Source: Chondrus crispus (lineage: Eukaryota > Rhodophyta > Florideophyceae > Gigartinales > Gigartinaceae). From it: a DNA stretch of 64,000 nucleotides. The DNA is taken from NCBI RefSeq assembly GCF_000350225.1, contig NW_005179241.1:300264-364263 (forward strand). Direction: 5' to 3'. Position 1 is the first letter of the stretch; the number at the start of each line of letters is the position of its first letter. The notes under the pieces were generated by a model. It did no database searches. It saw only the letters and a program-made list of their open reading frames with translations, and was not told the DNA's origin. Positions 31,321 through 43,033 of this stretch are shown here, one piece after another. A program made the translations under genes and the position numbers.

Positions 31321-33693
31321 GTAACGGTAATCTGTCCTTTTCTATAATTTAACGTCTCTTTACTTACAGCATCGGTGTATGCCGTTTGTTTAACTTATTT
31401 TGTAACTTATTTTGTAACTTATCATATACCTTACCTCTTCATTTACAACAGAGCTAAGACCCCCTACCCCTCAACAAGATGGAAAAAGATACTCTCGACA
31501 CTGCAATTTACTTCTGCGTTGCGGAAGGGCGAAGTTAGGTGAGATCTGCACGTCGTTTCCAGCCATTTAAAATGCCCAAAAAGGAGCGTTTTTGACAAAC
31601 CTCAAATCGTTTTATGTTGATATCTTCGAAACCAAAACGGCTGTTTAAAAAGTCAACTCATCATTGAAACTTCATTAGATTCTTAGTCTCTCTGTGCATT
31701 GAAAACCGCCATCCCATTTTTTTGCAAGATGATATTGCGGAGGGCGTATAAGTTAAAGAAATGGTGTCCAAGCTGACTTTTTTAAAGTTTCGATTCAATT
31801 TATATATTTTTGCAAAAAAAGCTGGCCTCATATGAGGCCATGACTGACCTCGTATGAGGTCAAATTGCCTGTCGTCACGACACTAGACGTTCTCCCTCTC
31901 GTCTACAAGGGAGGGAGGAGAGTACTTGTGCAGATGAGCAGCATGTCGCGGCACGATGTTGGCTGGGATTGTCGCAACTCCGATATGTGGGTACCCGAAT
32001 TGAGCCGGATGGCAGGTGGAGCGGCCAAAAATTTATTTTTTAGTACTGCAAAACCGGCCAGTAGAGGGGGAAAATGACATGTTTCAGGAAAATCCTTAAC
32101 GTACCCAAATAATGCCGATGAGAAGGGCACTGTATCAAGTGTCCGTACTCGAGGGGTACCCTTATTGTGGAACAAACACGAAGGAATTTTAAAACATATA
32201 CTTGCACTGGTCCGTTGGCAACCATATGTCAGCCATTTAAGAGCTGTGACTCCGCTCTATCATACACTGAAAGTTACAACGGCTCAAAATGGACCATTCA
32301 ACGACCAGAAGCAATTATACAGGTTGCCAGTATATGCCCGCATTGACCGGCAATCCCTAAATGTGAAACACGGCGCCCGCCCGTGCATCAAAAAATGAAT
32401 AGAATTTCGGGAGACGAGTTTTCTGTTTTGGTTGGAAACATCGTGAAGATTCCCAAAGCCCGCCTATCCTCGAACATGTCGCATTCCTGTCCCCTGCTGA
32501 CTTGTTCGATCTTCCAAGTCATCCGCCGACGGCAATGATATCCCAGGGAGCCATCCCTTGCCAATTTCCCGACTGCAACGGTCCTCAATCCCGCGATGAT
32601 GGCTAGTCGGCCGTCACCTGTTCACCGCGAAGGGGCGCCACTTCATTCCAACCGAGAAGGATAGGTCCAATTTCAGGTCTAGGACACACGGGATGGGTAC
32701 AAAGAGACTGGAGAAGAAACTGTAAATTGGACTCCTGTCTCCTCATCAGTGTCGACGGCCAACGGCCGTCGATTGCGGGGTATCTGAGCAGCGCGCATGA
32801 GGACACGGCCATTGGGACAGAAAGATGGCTGAAGGAAACGCAGTGGGAATCAAGTCGCGAAGAGTCGCCGTGGAGGAGAATCGGGACGCTGTCTCGTAAG
32901 AAGCAGAGAGATATGGTGTGTACATAGGCAGATTGGGTTATTCATTCGGTGAGACTTGGACAGCTTAGCTCCCTTTCTTTTGTTGCCCTCCCGCCTCCCT
33001 CTGTAACACTTGTATAACTAACTGTTGAGAGAGGGGAACATGTTCCGCTTGGCATGCGAATGCGCGAGCAAGGAAGCTTTCCCTTACCACGCCTGGTAAC
33101 TCTTCATAAGCAATTGCGGCCACCGAGCCAGGCAGAGTCAAGACTTGCAACGACGAAGAAGAAAAAATATTGGAGATTACATCTCCCCGATGTCAATGGG
33201 GTGTTACTGATCAATGGAATGTTCACACGCAAGGTGTTGAACAATTTCAGCTCTCGTCAATCCGTTGGATAGTGTTTCGGAAGCAATAGCTGCATTTTTG
33301 AGCAACGTTCGCTCTCGCGCGGTGTCACGCCTCTCTTTTATGGAGCGAGGAAGGAACAACGCTCATTATACAGCTCGAAATGGCGTTTGGCGAGTGCATG
33401 ACTCAACATACGGCAGTCTTCGCTTCGCTGATTTGCCTCCAACCTAAGTGTGGCATTTTCCGACACAGGTTTGTTTTACTTCGGTTCCTTTTTTCGGGCG
33501 TTATCCTCCTCTTTCAGACGGATCAATCGCAACGCTTCATTGCTTGTGAACAAAAGGCCTTGCTTCGTATCCATGTAGCCCTTTTTCATAATAATTGGCG
33601 CCACAGCAGATGTCTCACGTATCATCTCTCACTTTTACTCAAGCAACAATTCCATCTCTAGATGCGATACGGCCACTGACTCGCAGTTCTCCT

Positions 33694-34260
33694 TCAGGGG
33701 ATGATTACCCCGACAAGATTAGAGCTGTCAGAAGGATAAATCCCCGTCTTTGCAGAAGCTTTGCGAATAATGTGCATAGTCAACGCACGAAAATAAGCTG
33801 ACGTCATAAAGCAAAATACGTCAAATATGTCAAACACGTTGTCCGAATGGACAGAGCAGACGCGCCGTATTGTGGTGTTGAGTTGCGACTTGAACGGCTG
33901 AAAAACGCCTACGTCCAGAGGTTGCGTAGACCCGCTGGTGTGAGCTCGTAATGCAAAAGCGATTACTCCACCCTGTTCGAAAGCCGTCAACGCCTGTCAG
34001 CTAATGTGGCTTCGATAACCGTCTTATATAAGTAGGACTTTTTGGTTGCCTGACGTTAAATCCATGACATCCTCGACAAACTGTATGGCCCATTTTATAA
34101 AAATAGACTTGTCCATTCCGCACTATCTCAACGCATAAACACCAAGCTATTTCGAGGTAAGCACTCAACCAAAGTCTCGGTTATTTCAAAACCGTTCTTA
34201 TTAATTGTTCTGTATGGAATTCCATTGCCCTTGAAGACAAACGTGGGCCTACCTGCAGAC
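33694..34260 (-). pseudogene. pogo-type transposase copy I, C-terminal part
   Basis: Minus-strand frames with small slips read the end of a DDE_1 (pogo/Tigger/Fot1) transposase: GRPTFVFKGNGIPYR near 34250, then DSAEWTSLFL, FVEDVMDLTSGNQKVLL with a catalytic-D-type DGYRSH block broken by stops, then HTSGSTQPLDVGVFQPFK near 33930, the family hallmark before the last acidic residue. It ends with KASAKTGIYPSDSSNLVG, as usual for the family's C-terminus. Several stops and frame changes show it is dead. Its 5' part is displaced by an inserted LTR-like element at 34261. Confidence 0.85.
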
Positions 34261-34874
34261 TCTAGTATAATGACCGGCGCGTGCGCGCAGAGGTTATTAA
34301 CCGGGCGGCCGTGCCCGGGGCACACGTGGGCAGGTGTGCCCACGTGTACGGAGCGCGCGCGTGTACCGACCGGTCATGGCGTGGCGCACGTGTGCGCGTT
34401 AGCACGTGCATAGTCTGTAAGCATCACTCGTGTACAGTAGTGCACACGTGTAGTAGCAGTGTCCGTGCGGTAGTAGTAATTACGGCCCTAGCTTTTTAAT
34501 TGTGTACAGTACCCGGCACGCACTAGGCGGCAGGTACTGTACTACTGTACTGGGACAGGCGTCCGAGGCGCCCCTCCGAGGAGTTAAGACCTGACATCCG
34601 TCCGCACCAGTAAACTGCAGCAAGCTCGCCCCCGTCCCTTTCGCGCCTAATCTACGACCGTTCGGGAGTTTTCCCGCGTGCTGGCTTCCAACCCGCTACC
34701 GGTCGTTCCCGTTTACGCACCACGGTGTGACTTCGCGTAACCGGCCAGTGGGTCTCTCTCTTTTCGCGAGTGCGCCCATATCAGATCTATTCGCGCCGCG
34801 CGTCCGCGTCGCGTGCTCCCTCTACAAGGCCTCCGCCTCTCATCCAACCCCGGGGGGAGAGGAGTTATCCCACC
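34261..34874 (+). repeat. decayed LTR-A-like solo LTR in pogo copy I
   Basis: Flanked on both sides by CAGAC (34256-34260 and 34875-34879). Starts TCTAGTATAATGACC, a mutated form of the TGTAGTATAA end, and contains the CACGTG-rich and TACTGTACTACTGTACTG segments typical of LTR-A. The right end (GGAGTTATCCCACC) is diverged from the usual TTATACTACA. The transposase reading resumes on both sides. Confidence 0.65.
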
Positions 34875-35136
34875 CAGACCCATCAGCAAACATTACTGAC
34901 ATGAGCCTGACACGGTCCGGACAGATGAAACCGGCTAACTTTTGTTGAATTGGAGCTCATCGAGTTCCATAGTGCTTACACTTAGATACCCGAAGTCCAC
35001 CCTATCTGCACTCACACCAGTCTCATATAGAATGTTAATGCGCTTCGCTTACCTTCTATGATGTTTTCTTTCATAACGGTTTCAGGTTCAACCAAATAGG
35101 AAGTCGGGGTTTCAGCGTTGGTGACCGAAAACCGTT
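34875..35136 (-). pseudogene. pogo-type transposase copy I, middle part
   Basis: Continues the transposase on the minus strand between the Gypsy insertion and the LTR-like insertion. It reads RFSVTNAETPTSYLVEPETV then, in a shifted frame, INILYETGVSADRV, matching the N-[IL]-D-E-T-[GA] block of the first catalytic aspartate (here Y in place of D), and RLMSVMFADGSAG at the left end, joining GRPTFVFKG beyond the solo LTR. Copy II shows the same order of blocks. Confidence 0.8.
35132..35136. repeat. target-site duplication of Gypsy copy 1, left (CCGTT)
   Basis: CCGTT here and CTGTT at 47157-47161 differ by one transition. Removing the 12-kb element and one copy joins the pogo transposase frame (SKPDSK to RFSVTN). 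Confidence 0.8.
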
Positions 35137-36164
35137 TGTAGTGCAATGCGTACCTGAAAAGAGGGTGAAAAGAAAGGAAAATATTTGGATATGAAAAGTA
35201 GTCCGGGTTGGGGGACACACGTGTGAATAACTGCACAGTTTTAATTTTTAATTATTTTATTTTATTTACTTAATTAGTTGGCATTAATTTTGCTGACACT
35301 AGATTGGATCTAGGATCTAGCGCTGCGAGCTACTGTAGTGACTCCGGCGGGGCGATATATACCTTAGCCCTCTGACCACCAAGTCAGTAAAGGTAACCCG
35401 AGTTGCCAGAGTTGAATACCGCCTTGGTCGAAGTCCGTCTTTCCCAAGACTCTCCCTTTTACCACAGATTACATTATCCTTTGCGCTCGGGGGTTCCCTT
35501 TTTCTTTTTCTTTTATTTCCCTATTCTTTTCTATCTCTACACCTATTTTTCGCTTAATTGTGTTGGTTCCACTGGAGTTGGTTGCGACCGATCCGGTGTA
35601 GGTGTTTTTAGCCATCCGGAACCACGTTGTGTAGCGCTGCTACTGTTTCAAGTTCCGTAGGAAGGCTGTTGCAACGACGCCTCCATCGAAGGCCTTACTG
35701 TATAAGACAGAGTTGGTACCACCAATCGCGATCGCGCTGGTCACGGTGTTTTTAGCCATGGGGCAACACGTCGGTAGTAGCGCTGCTACACGGTTACGAT
35801 CCCGTCGGGTAGTGCTGAGCAAGCCCCCGTCGAAGACCTTGAATTACACACAAGGTGCTGAAGACGCTCGTCGAGCATTGGCCTTACAACCCAGCGGTCA
35901 CATGAAGACAAGCCCAACCCGCACTCGCCGAGCACTCAACTCTTTGCAAGTCTCTACCACCATTTTCCTCCCGGGCCGGGCATCTTTCCTTAACCCCCCC
36001 GTCGGAGTTGAGCTACCGTGGGCCGCAAGCCCACACAAGGGGAAAGGGAGTCTCGAACGCTCCGTAGCGCGTGCCATCGGCAGTGGTTGTGTCTGTTGTT
36101 GTTTTTCGTCTTTTTGTTTGACCGTCGGACTGTGTTCGCGGCCTGCCAGGCACATTGCACTACA
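35137..36164 (+). repeat. 5' LTR of Gypsy copy 1 (1028 bp)
   Basis: Starts TGTAGTGCAATGC and ends GCACATTGCACTACA. Nearly the same as the 3' LTR at 46116-47156 by eye, apart from small indels and scattered transitions, so the two LTRs have had time to diverge. Confidence 0.93.
35356..35361 (+). promoter_or_regulatory. TATA box in 5' LTR
   Basis: GGCGATATATACCTTAGCCC, conserved in all family LTRs (also at 46335-46340 and 51200-51205). Confidence 0.55.
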
Positions 36165-36168
36165 AAAG

Positions 36169-36181
36169 TGGTCTCCCGACC
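36169..36181 (+). promoter_or_regulatory. possible primer-binding site
   Basis: TGGTCTCCCGACC begins five bases after the 5' LTR and has the TGG start of a tRNA-primed site. Copy 3 has a different sequence at this place (AGTGTCTAGACC), so the assignment is weak. Confidence 0.3.
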
Positions 36182-36325
36182 TTGAATTACGTCTACGGCA
36201 AACCCGACCTGGAATTGTGTCGACGACAGGTTTGATCTGGAGTTGTACTACGAAAGTGGTCTGGGTAACGGAGTTTTTTTATTTTTGTTTGTAACTTTTT
36301 TTGTGTAGGTTTGCTCGTACGAGCG

Positions 36326-38631
36326 ATGTCGACCAGCTCACTGGGGGGCGTCGGTCCCGGGGCGAGTAGGAGCGGATCGGCAAGGGCGTCAAAGATCCGG
36401 CGGGGTCCTCGCACCCGAAGCCAAGCCAATACGGCCACGGATCCCGAAGGTCAAGAATCCCTGACGGGGATTGAAGCCGACAAGGATAACCTATTCTACA
36501 GGTTCGAGAAGATGGGCGAGGAAATTCGCCAAGAGATGACAAAAAATCTCGAGGCTGAATTAGCCCTCGTCCGGAAGCAACTGGAGTTGCAAGCATCCGA
36601 GTTACACACCGTTTTAGGAGAGCTATCGGCTCGAGTGGATCTCATCGAGAAGGAGCGAGGTGATGCGACCGACGGTCTGGAGCCGGAGGTGCTAGCTTCG
36701 TTGAAAATTTCAGTCAAGGACGAGAGGCGCGATGCGAGTCAAGCCTTGGAGTCCTTAGGAAAATTTAGGACAAGCATCGATGACCGATTCGATCGCGCCG
36801 CGCAACGTCTCAAGGACCTTGAGCAGGCCGCGGATCAAGCTCCGCTAGGATTGGACGACGCGCCGCTCCCTTTGGGTCGAGAGGGCGACCGCCGGTCGAA
36901 GAAGGACAAGCCCGCTCGTCAGCGGAGCTCCAAGTCGAAGCCCTCGAAGAAGGACAAGCGACGTACAAGCAAGGGTCACTGTAGTGACGATCCGGAGAAC
37001 TGCGACTCACAGTCGGAGTCGCTTGGTCCCTCCGAAGATGGTAACGACGGTTCCTCGAACCATTCGGGCGATTCCGAACGCCGTTCAGAAGAAGGAAACG
37101 GAATTTCGTCAAGCAAGAAAATTTCCTCCAGACGAGGCGGAGTCACTTCGTCCGCCTCGCGGAGAGACAAGGACGCGGAGCCCGAAGATGTCGCAACGCG
37201 GCGCCGGCCGCGATGGGAGGAGTTGGAGTAGCTGAATCCAACCAACTACCTCTTCAAGAAATTACTTTCGTACCGAACGTACCGCTTCCCGAACCCGCAG
37301 ACATATTTGTCAAGTTCCCGGCGGACTGCCGTGCGAAAAATCAGGAGAGATATTCCGCCTAAGGTGAAGAAGGACAACACGTTCACAGGAGAAGACGGCG
37401 TCCTTGTGTTGGATTTTTTGGCGAAATTAGTTCAAGAGTTTGATACTCAAGAAATGAACGAGGGGCAAGCGATCTGCTTGTTGCCCGAACTTCTAAGCGG
37501 CATCGCCCTGAGACAGTACACTTCGGTGTCTCAGACGGCCAGGTCCCGCCACGGGAAGGTATCCGTTTGGCCAGAAGCGGTACAGTGGTTGCTGAGGAGT
37601 TTCGCAACCGACGAGGCGATCCGTCAAGCCGTGCTCGCATTGCGAGAAGTTCAGCAGAGACCGTCTGAAGACGAGATGGAATTTCATATCCGTCTGACGG
37701 ACGCGAGCAATCGATGTGGAAACGTATATTCGATGGAAGAACAAATGACGATGTTTACTGAAGGACTCGATTCGAGTATCAAGCCGATGGTATCTCAATA
37801 CCGACAAGACAATCGGGACGTTTCGTTTTTGAGATTAGTCAATTACGCGAAGGCGCATGGCTTGGCGGGCCGCGCTAAGGACAAGAAGACCAAGAAGATC
37901 ACGATCCAGACGCCATCGATGTTCAGGGCGGGAAAGAAGCGGAGGCTCCTTTTCCCGGTCGTAAAAGTCAGGGCGCCGTCCATTTAGCCGAGACAATTTA
38001 CGCGTCAGACGAACGCGGTGCGCACGGAAGCAGCTAAAATCACTACGAAGGAGCATTGGTAGCCGACGGCAATTTTATTGAGCCATCGGAGGGCTACGAA
38101 CACGAGGACTACGAGGCAAGCGGGTCGTCAACTATACCGACGTCCACATACACGACGGAGTCGTTTTCAGAGCCCATGGATCCCGTGATGATGTTTAGGG
38201 GACGCGGCGACACGCCGGCGCCGCGCATCCCAATGGAGGACAAGGGTACGACGTTTCGAAGGCCAGGCTGGATGGGAAGGCCGCAACGTCAAGGAAGGCC
38301 GCCGGCCCGTGGAGGGCCTAGGCCGCAATTTCCCGTCAAGGCGCACGGATTAGTGTGCCATCATTGTTACGAAAAGGAGCACGCCGCGCCAACGTGCATT
38401 CTTTCCCTCCGGGAAATGCACCGAGTTTTGGAAAATTATGAGTCGTTGTCTCCGATGGAGAGGTTAGGGATACCATCGACGAGTTACCTGAAGGTCAAGA
38501 ATTGGTTCGACTCGCAGACGGCGAGCACGCCGAGTGCTTCAATGCCAAGGTCGAACCAACCCTTCAGAGGGCCCGCCGCGGGGCCCGCGCCGTCGGATGT
38601 GAGAAGGATCCCGCAGCGGCAGGAAAACTAG
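36326..38631 (+). pseudogene. gag: gag polyprotein of Gypsy copy 1, broken
   Basis: The start is the ATG at 36326 (MSTSSLGG), which aligns with the start in copy 3. Order: a disordered Ser/Gly-rich amino end, a predicted coiled-coil with EIRQEMTKNLEAELALVRKQ (about residues 65-180), a Lys/Arg- and Ser/Glu-rich linker, a retrotransposon gag domain (37307-37860, with LDFLAKLVQEFDTQEM and YSMEEQMTMFTEGLD), then a CCHC knuckle, C-x2-C-x4-H-x4-C, at 38356-38397. Breaks: GAG to TAG at 37229, and a frame change near 37965. It ends TAG at 38629-38631 and overlaps pol by 130 bases in the -1 frame. It would package element RNA into virus-like particles. Confidence 0.88.
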
Positions 38632-41600
38632 AGAGGGGAATCTGGCATGAGTCGCGAGAGGCACAGGTTCGACGTACTGTGCCCGGGGCTCAGCCCCGTT
38701 CCCCGTCTCTAAGGGAAACATCAGGCCCCAAGGAGGAGGTTGTTGGATTGGTGGATAAGCCCAGAGGGCCAGCTCAAGTCAAGAAAATTTTGAGCCGAGC
38801 CCGAGATCATCCGCTGGAAGAAGTTCGAAGACCCTGGTACAGAGTTAAGCGAAGGGAGTGTCCCGACAAGATTTTGGTTCTTGCACGAAAAAACTACAAA
38901 GTTTACGCGAACATTGGACCCACAATCGGATTGATGAGTCGCGTTTTGTCTGTATTAGACACCGGCGCGGGACCAAACCTTGTGCGAAAATCGGAACTCC
39001 CGGCTGGAATGGAATCTCTAGTGTCCTACGGGCCGACCCAAGACATTGCCGACGCGAACAATAGGCCACTCCGGACTCCCGGCACAATTAGAATGCATGT
39101 GAGGCTTGGAAAATTTGTGGCCGCAGCCGAGTTTATTGTATGCAAAAAACTAGCCGTCCGGCTAATTCTAGGCGCGGACTACTGTGACCGGTTTGTGGAA
39201 GCCATTTATCCAAGGAAGAAAACGGTTGAGTTGGCGGATTTCTCGGAGGTTCCGATAGTTAGACGGTTCTCGACGAAAAAAGGGAAGAAGAATCTCGTCC
39301 CGGGAGAGGACGAGAATAATGGAAAGGTGGAGCAAATTTCCCCTAAGGTAAAAGTGGCAAGAGCCACGACTATGGATCCAGGGACGCAACGCGTCGTGGA
39401 ATGCACCTCGAAGAGATCGGGCTTGGTTGTGGTTCAGCCGTACTCGTCGTTATACGAGAAGCACGGGTTGACGTGCACGAATGGTGTCGTTCAGGTTGAG
39501 CCTGACTGGCCATTTCGTTTACTCGTTGCGAATTTTAGGACGTACCCTGTCAGGGTGCAAAATGGCCAGGTGGTGGCAGAATTATTACCGCACCCGAGAG
39601 CCGCGCTCGAGAGCAAAACCACCATTGGCAAAGTTCTCGGAATTCAAGAAAGGAAGAAGGAAAATTTTCCTAATTCCACCAAGACGGCTACGGGCGAGAC
39701 AAGATGCGAACCGTCGGATCAAGGCCGCGAGGACCAGCAAGGAGAACAGGAGAAAAGCATCTCCGCGACGGCAACTACGAAGCCGGAGCGGCTGATTGAG
39801 CCTCCCCCGCCGGACGTGGAGGAACTCGACCTGAGCCACGTGCCGGACCGGCTGCGCGAAAGATTTCGTCGAATGTTGAAAAATATTCCCGCATGTGGGA
39901 TGGGACCCTCCGTGAGATCAAAACCACAGTCCACCGGATTGAACTGGCCCCGGATACAAGGCCAATTGCACAAGCTTCATACCGAGTCGGTCCAAAGGCT
40001 CCGGAGGTCGAGGACGCAAAAGTACAGAAGATGTTAGAAGCAGGAGTCATCGAACCGGCGCAGTCAGAATGGGCGTCGCTCGTTCTATTAGTGCCGAAGC
40101 CGGATGGATCGATGCGCTTTTGCCTAGACTATCGCCGCTTAAACGCGGTAACGGTAAAGGAAACGTACCCTTTACCGTGCATGGCTGAGTGCCTGGACTC
40201 GCTTGGTGACACCAAGGTTTTCTCCGCGTCGGACGCGATCTCGGGATATTAGCAGATGTGTATTCTTGAGCGCGACCGCGACAAGATCGCATTTTCGTGC
40301 CACTCAGGACTGTATCGCTTCTCAAGAATGCCCTTCGGGCTAACTAACGCGCCAGCGACGTTTCGGAGAGCAATGGATATCCTGCTCTCTCCGTTCCGTT
40401 GGAAATGCTGTTTGGTGTATCTGGATGACATAATAATTTTTAGCAAGTTGTAGGAGGCCTCCCAGCTCCGAGCACATCGTGCACTTGGATGAAATACTTT
40501 CTGTATTGGAGAAGGCAGGTGTGAAGCTCAAGCTTCGCAAGTGCGAAATTTTTGTCGAAAAGATCAAGTACATGGGCCATGTCGTTCCGCCAGGTACATT
40601 GGAAGTGGACGCTGCGCAAACCGTCGCATTGGAACAAGTGAGGTACCCTCAAACGCAGACCCAGCTCAGGAGCTTCTTGGGACTTTGTAATGTCTACCGC
40701 AGATTCGTTCCGCATCATGCGAAAATCGCGCACCAGCTCAATGAACTGTTGAAGAAGGGACAACCGGTCCAGTTGGAAGGATTCGACGAACCGTGCGAAA
40801 AAGCTTTTCACAAGCTCAAAGACGCTATCTTGGCGCCATCGGTGTTGGCGCTGCCGAAGGACCTACCATACTCGATAGACACCGATGCAAGCGACTATCA
40901 AATCGGCGCTGCATTATTTCAAACGCATCCGAATGCGCAACGTAAACCCATCGGGTTCTTTTCAAGAACGCTAGCCGCAGCCGAGAGAAACTATTCTGTA
41001 TCAGGAAAAGAATGTCTAGCGGTAATTTGGGCCGTACAGACTTTAAGCCATATGTATATGGCGAGCACTTCATTGTGCATACCGACCATGCCTCATTGAG
41101 GTGGTTGATGAACGTAACCGACCCCGGCTGGAGATTAATCCGATGGAGGCACCGCCTCTGAGAATTTGATTTCGAAATCAAGTACAAGAAGGGCAAGGCG
41201 AACAGCCAAGCGGATGCTCTGTCAAGATTACGGACCGCAGGAGAAACCGTCGACGAAATCGACGACGAAATCCCATGCTTTATGTCCGAACCGGCCGAAG
41301 AAACAGTGTAGAACGAGGACAGTTTTGACGCGTTAGACGACATCCTCGCTCTTGAGGGGGAGACCGCCCCTGATCGCCTCGATCAATTTCAAGCTGTCAC
41401 TCCGGAAAACCTCATTCGCGAGCAAGCCGTCGACCGCTTCTGCAACCGCATCAAGAAAGAAATGGACGCTGGAAAGGTGAGAACGTTCAGAGTCGAGACC
41501 GAGGAACTCGAAGGAACTCTATGCCGTACTGCGGCGGAATTTGTACAAGTGGTGATACCACAATCGTTAAGGAAACTTTACAAGACTTTGAGAAGACCTT

Positions 41601-43033
41601 TTTTTGGCCTACAACGGCCCTAGACTGCTATGCAGTTGCGAAGAATTGCGCCGCATGTGCGCGAGAAAGGGTGAAGTTAAGAAGAAACACGAAGGAAATG
41701 AAGCTGTTCACGCCCAAATCTCCGCTGGAGTTTGTCGCCATCGACATCCTCGGCGAGCTAATTACAACTAAACGAGGAAATCGGTATATTCTCATTATCA
41801 GCGATCGATACTCGAAACTGGTACGAACCGTACCGTTGAAGAACATATCAGCTGCGCACATCGCACAAGCCTTCGTCCACCATTGGGTATTCGTGTACGG
41901 ACCGCCGGTCAAGCTGCTCTCCGACAATGGAACACAGTTCACGGCCCCGTTCTTTCAGATCGTCTGCCGAACTCTCGGCATACACAATGTGTTCACGACT
42001 ACGTACCACCCGCAAGCCAACGGCCAAGTTGAGAGGTTTAGCGGCACGCTGACTTCTGCGTTGCAAGAATATGTTGGAGAGCATCCCAAGGACTGGGACC
42101 TATTTAGCGACGCTGTGACGTTCGCATACAACACGCAAGTTCATCGAACTACGAACATTGCACCCTTCGAGCTGGTGTTAGCTCGGGCGCCGAGAAGCAT
42201 TGCGTTACAAGCGCAACCAACTTTGGAGAACTTTAGCTCGTCACGAGCATACTACCTGAAATGGCAGTCGTGGTTGGGGAGCCTACTGCGAAGCGCCGAT
42301 AGGAGTTTGCGTAAGGAACAAGCCGGGTACAAGCGAAATTTCGACGCACGCCTTCGCGAGCCGCAATATGAGATCCCACCGGGGTCCTACGTGTTCTTCC
42401 GGAAGGAGCAGGGTACGGCTAGCGAACCAAGAGACAAGCTGGCCCAAGTCGTTACGAGATCTTATCAGGTTCGGAAGGCAGATCCGAATACGGTTGTCAT
42501 TGTTATTGGAGATCAGGAGGAACGAGTGTCACCTGACAGAGTAGAACTCGCGCCTAGTCCGATGGACGACGCGCCGGTCCCCGGCTTACGGCAAGCACTC
42601 CAGTTCCTCAGTGGAACAAACGGCGGCGGGGATGGAAGCGTAGCTGATGGGGAGGCCAGTCCCCTCCTACGTGCCTCAACCGCAGGGGACGATGACGAGT
42701 TAGCCAATAGCTCGGAGGCAGAAGGAGTTTCGCAAGGTACGCAGAAGTTGGGAAATTCGGAGGCGCAGAGCAGACAGAAGGATCTTGAGGAGGGGGAAGG
42801 AAATAATCCTGTACCCGCAGAGACAAACGACAACACGGAATACGTAATCAACAAGGTCATGGACCACGCTTATGAAGGTGAGAAACTATTTCTCAAAGTG
42901 GAATGGTATGGTTATGCCACCGAAGACGCGACGTGGTAACCCATCAAGCAGTCACCGCGCAGCGCAGCTATTACATATTTCGAAGGAAAATGCTGTCCTT
43001 GCCTCCGCAGATCGCGCAAGCAAAATCAGGATA
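38502..43033 (+). pseudogene. pol: pol polyprotein of Gypsy copy 1, broken
   Basis: In the -1 frame relative to gag. Order: protease (LDTGAGPNLV near 38958), RT (YLDDI at 40418-40432), RNase H ([11 protein letters not shown]), integrase (DILGE, SDNGTQF, NGQVERFSG) and chromodomain (EYVINKVMDHAYEGE, LKVEWYGYATEDATW). Breaks: frame change near 39885; TGG to TAG in SGYWQM at 40250; an extra short segment with a stop at 40450; a frame change near 41060; TGA near 41160; a stop near 41310; a deletion near 41570 that removes the two histidines of the integrase zinc finger; and TAA after ATW at 42937 in the chromodomain. Confidence 0.9.

Larger units (their letters stand above)
28922..33570. other. 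non-coding, repeat-bearing region
   Basis: No recognisable gene; only short shadow ORFs. It holds two inverted-repeat minisatellites (29340-29700 and 30965-31320) and is AT-richer than the neighbouring elements. The right part may include the 3' flank and terminal repeat of pogo copy I, which I could not delimit. Confidence 0.5.
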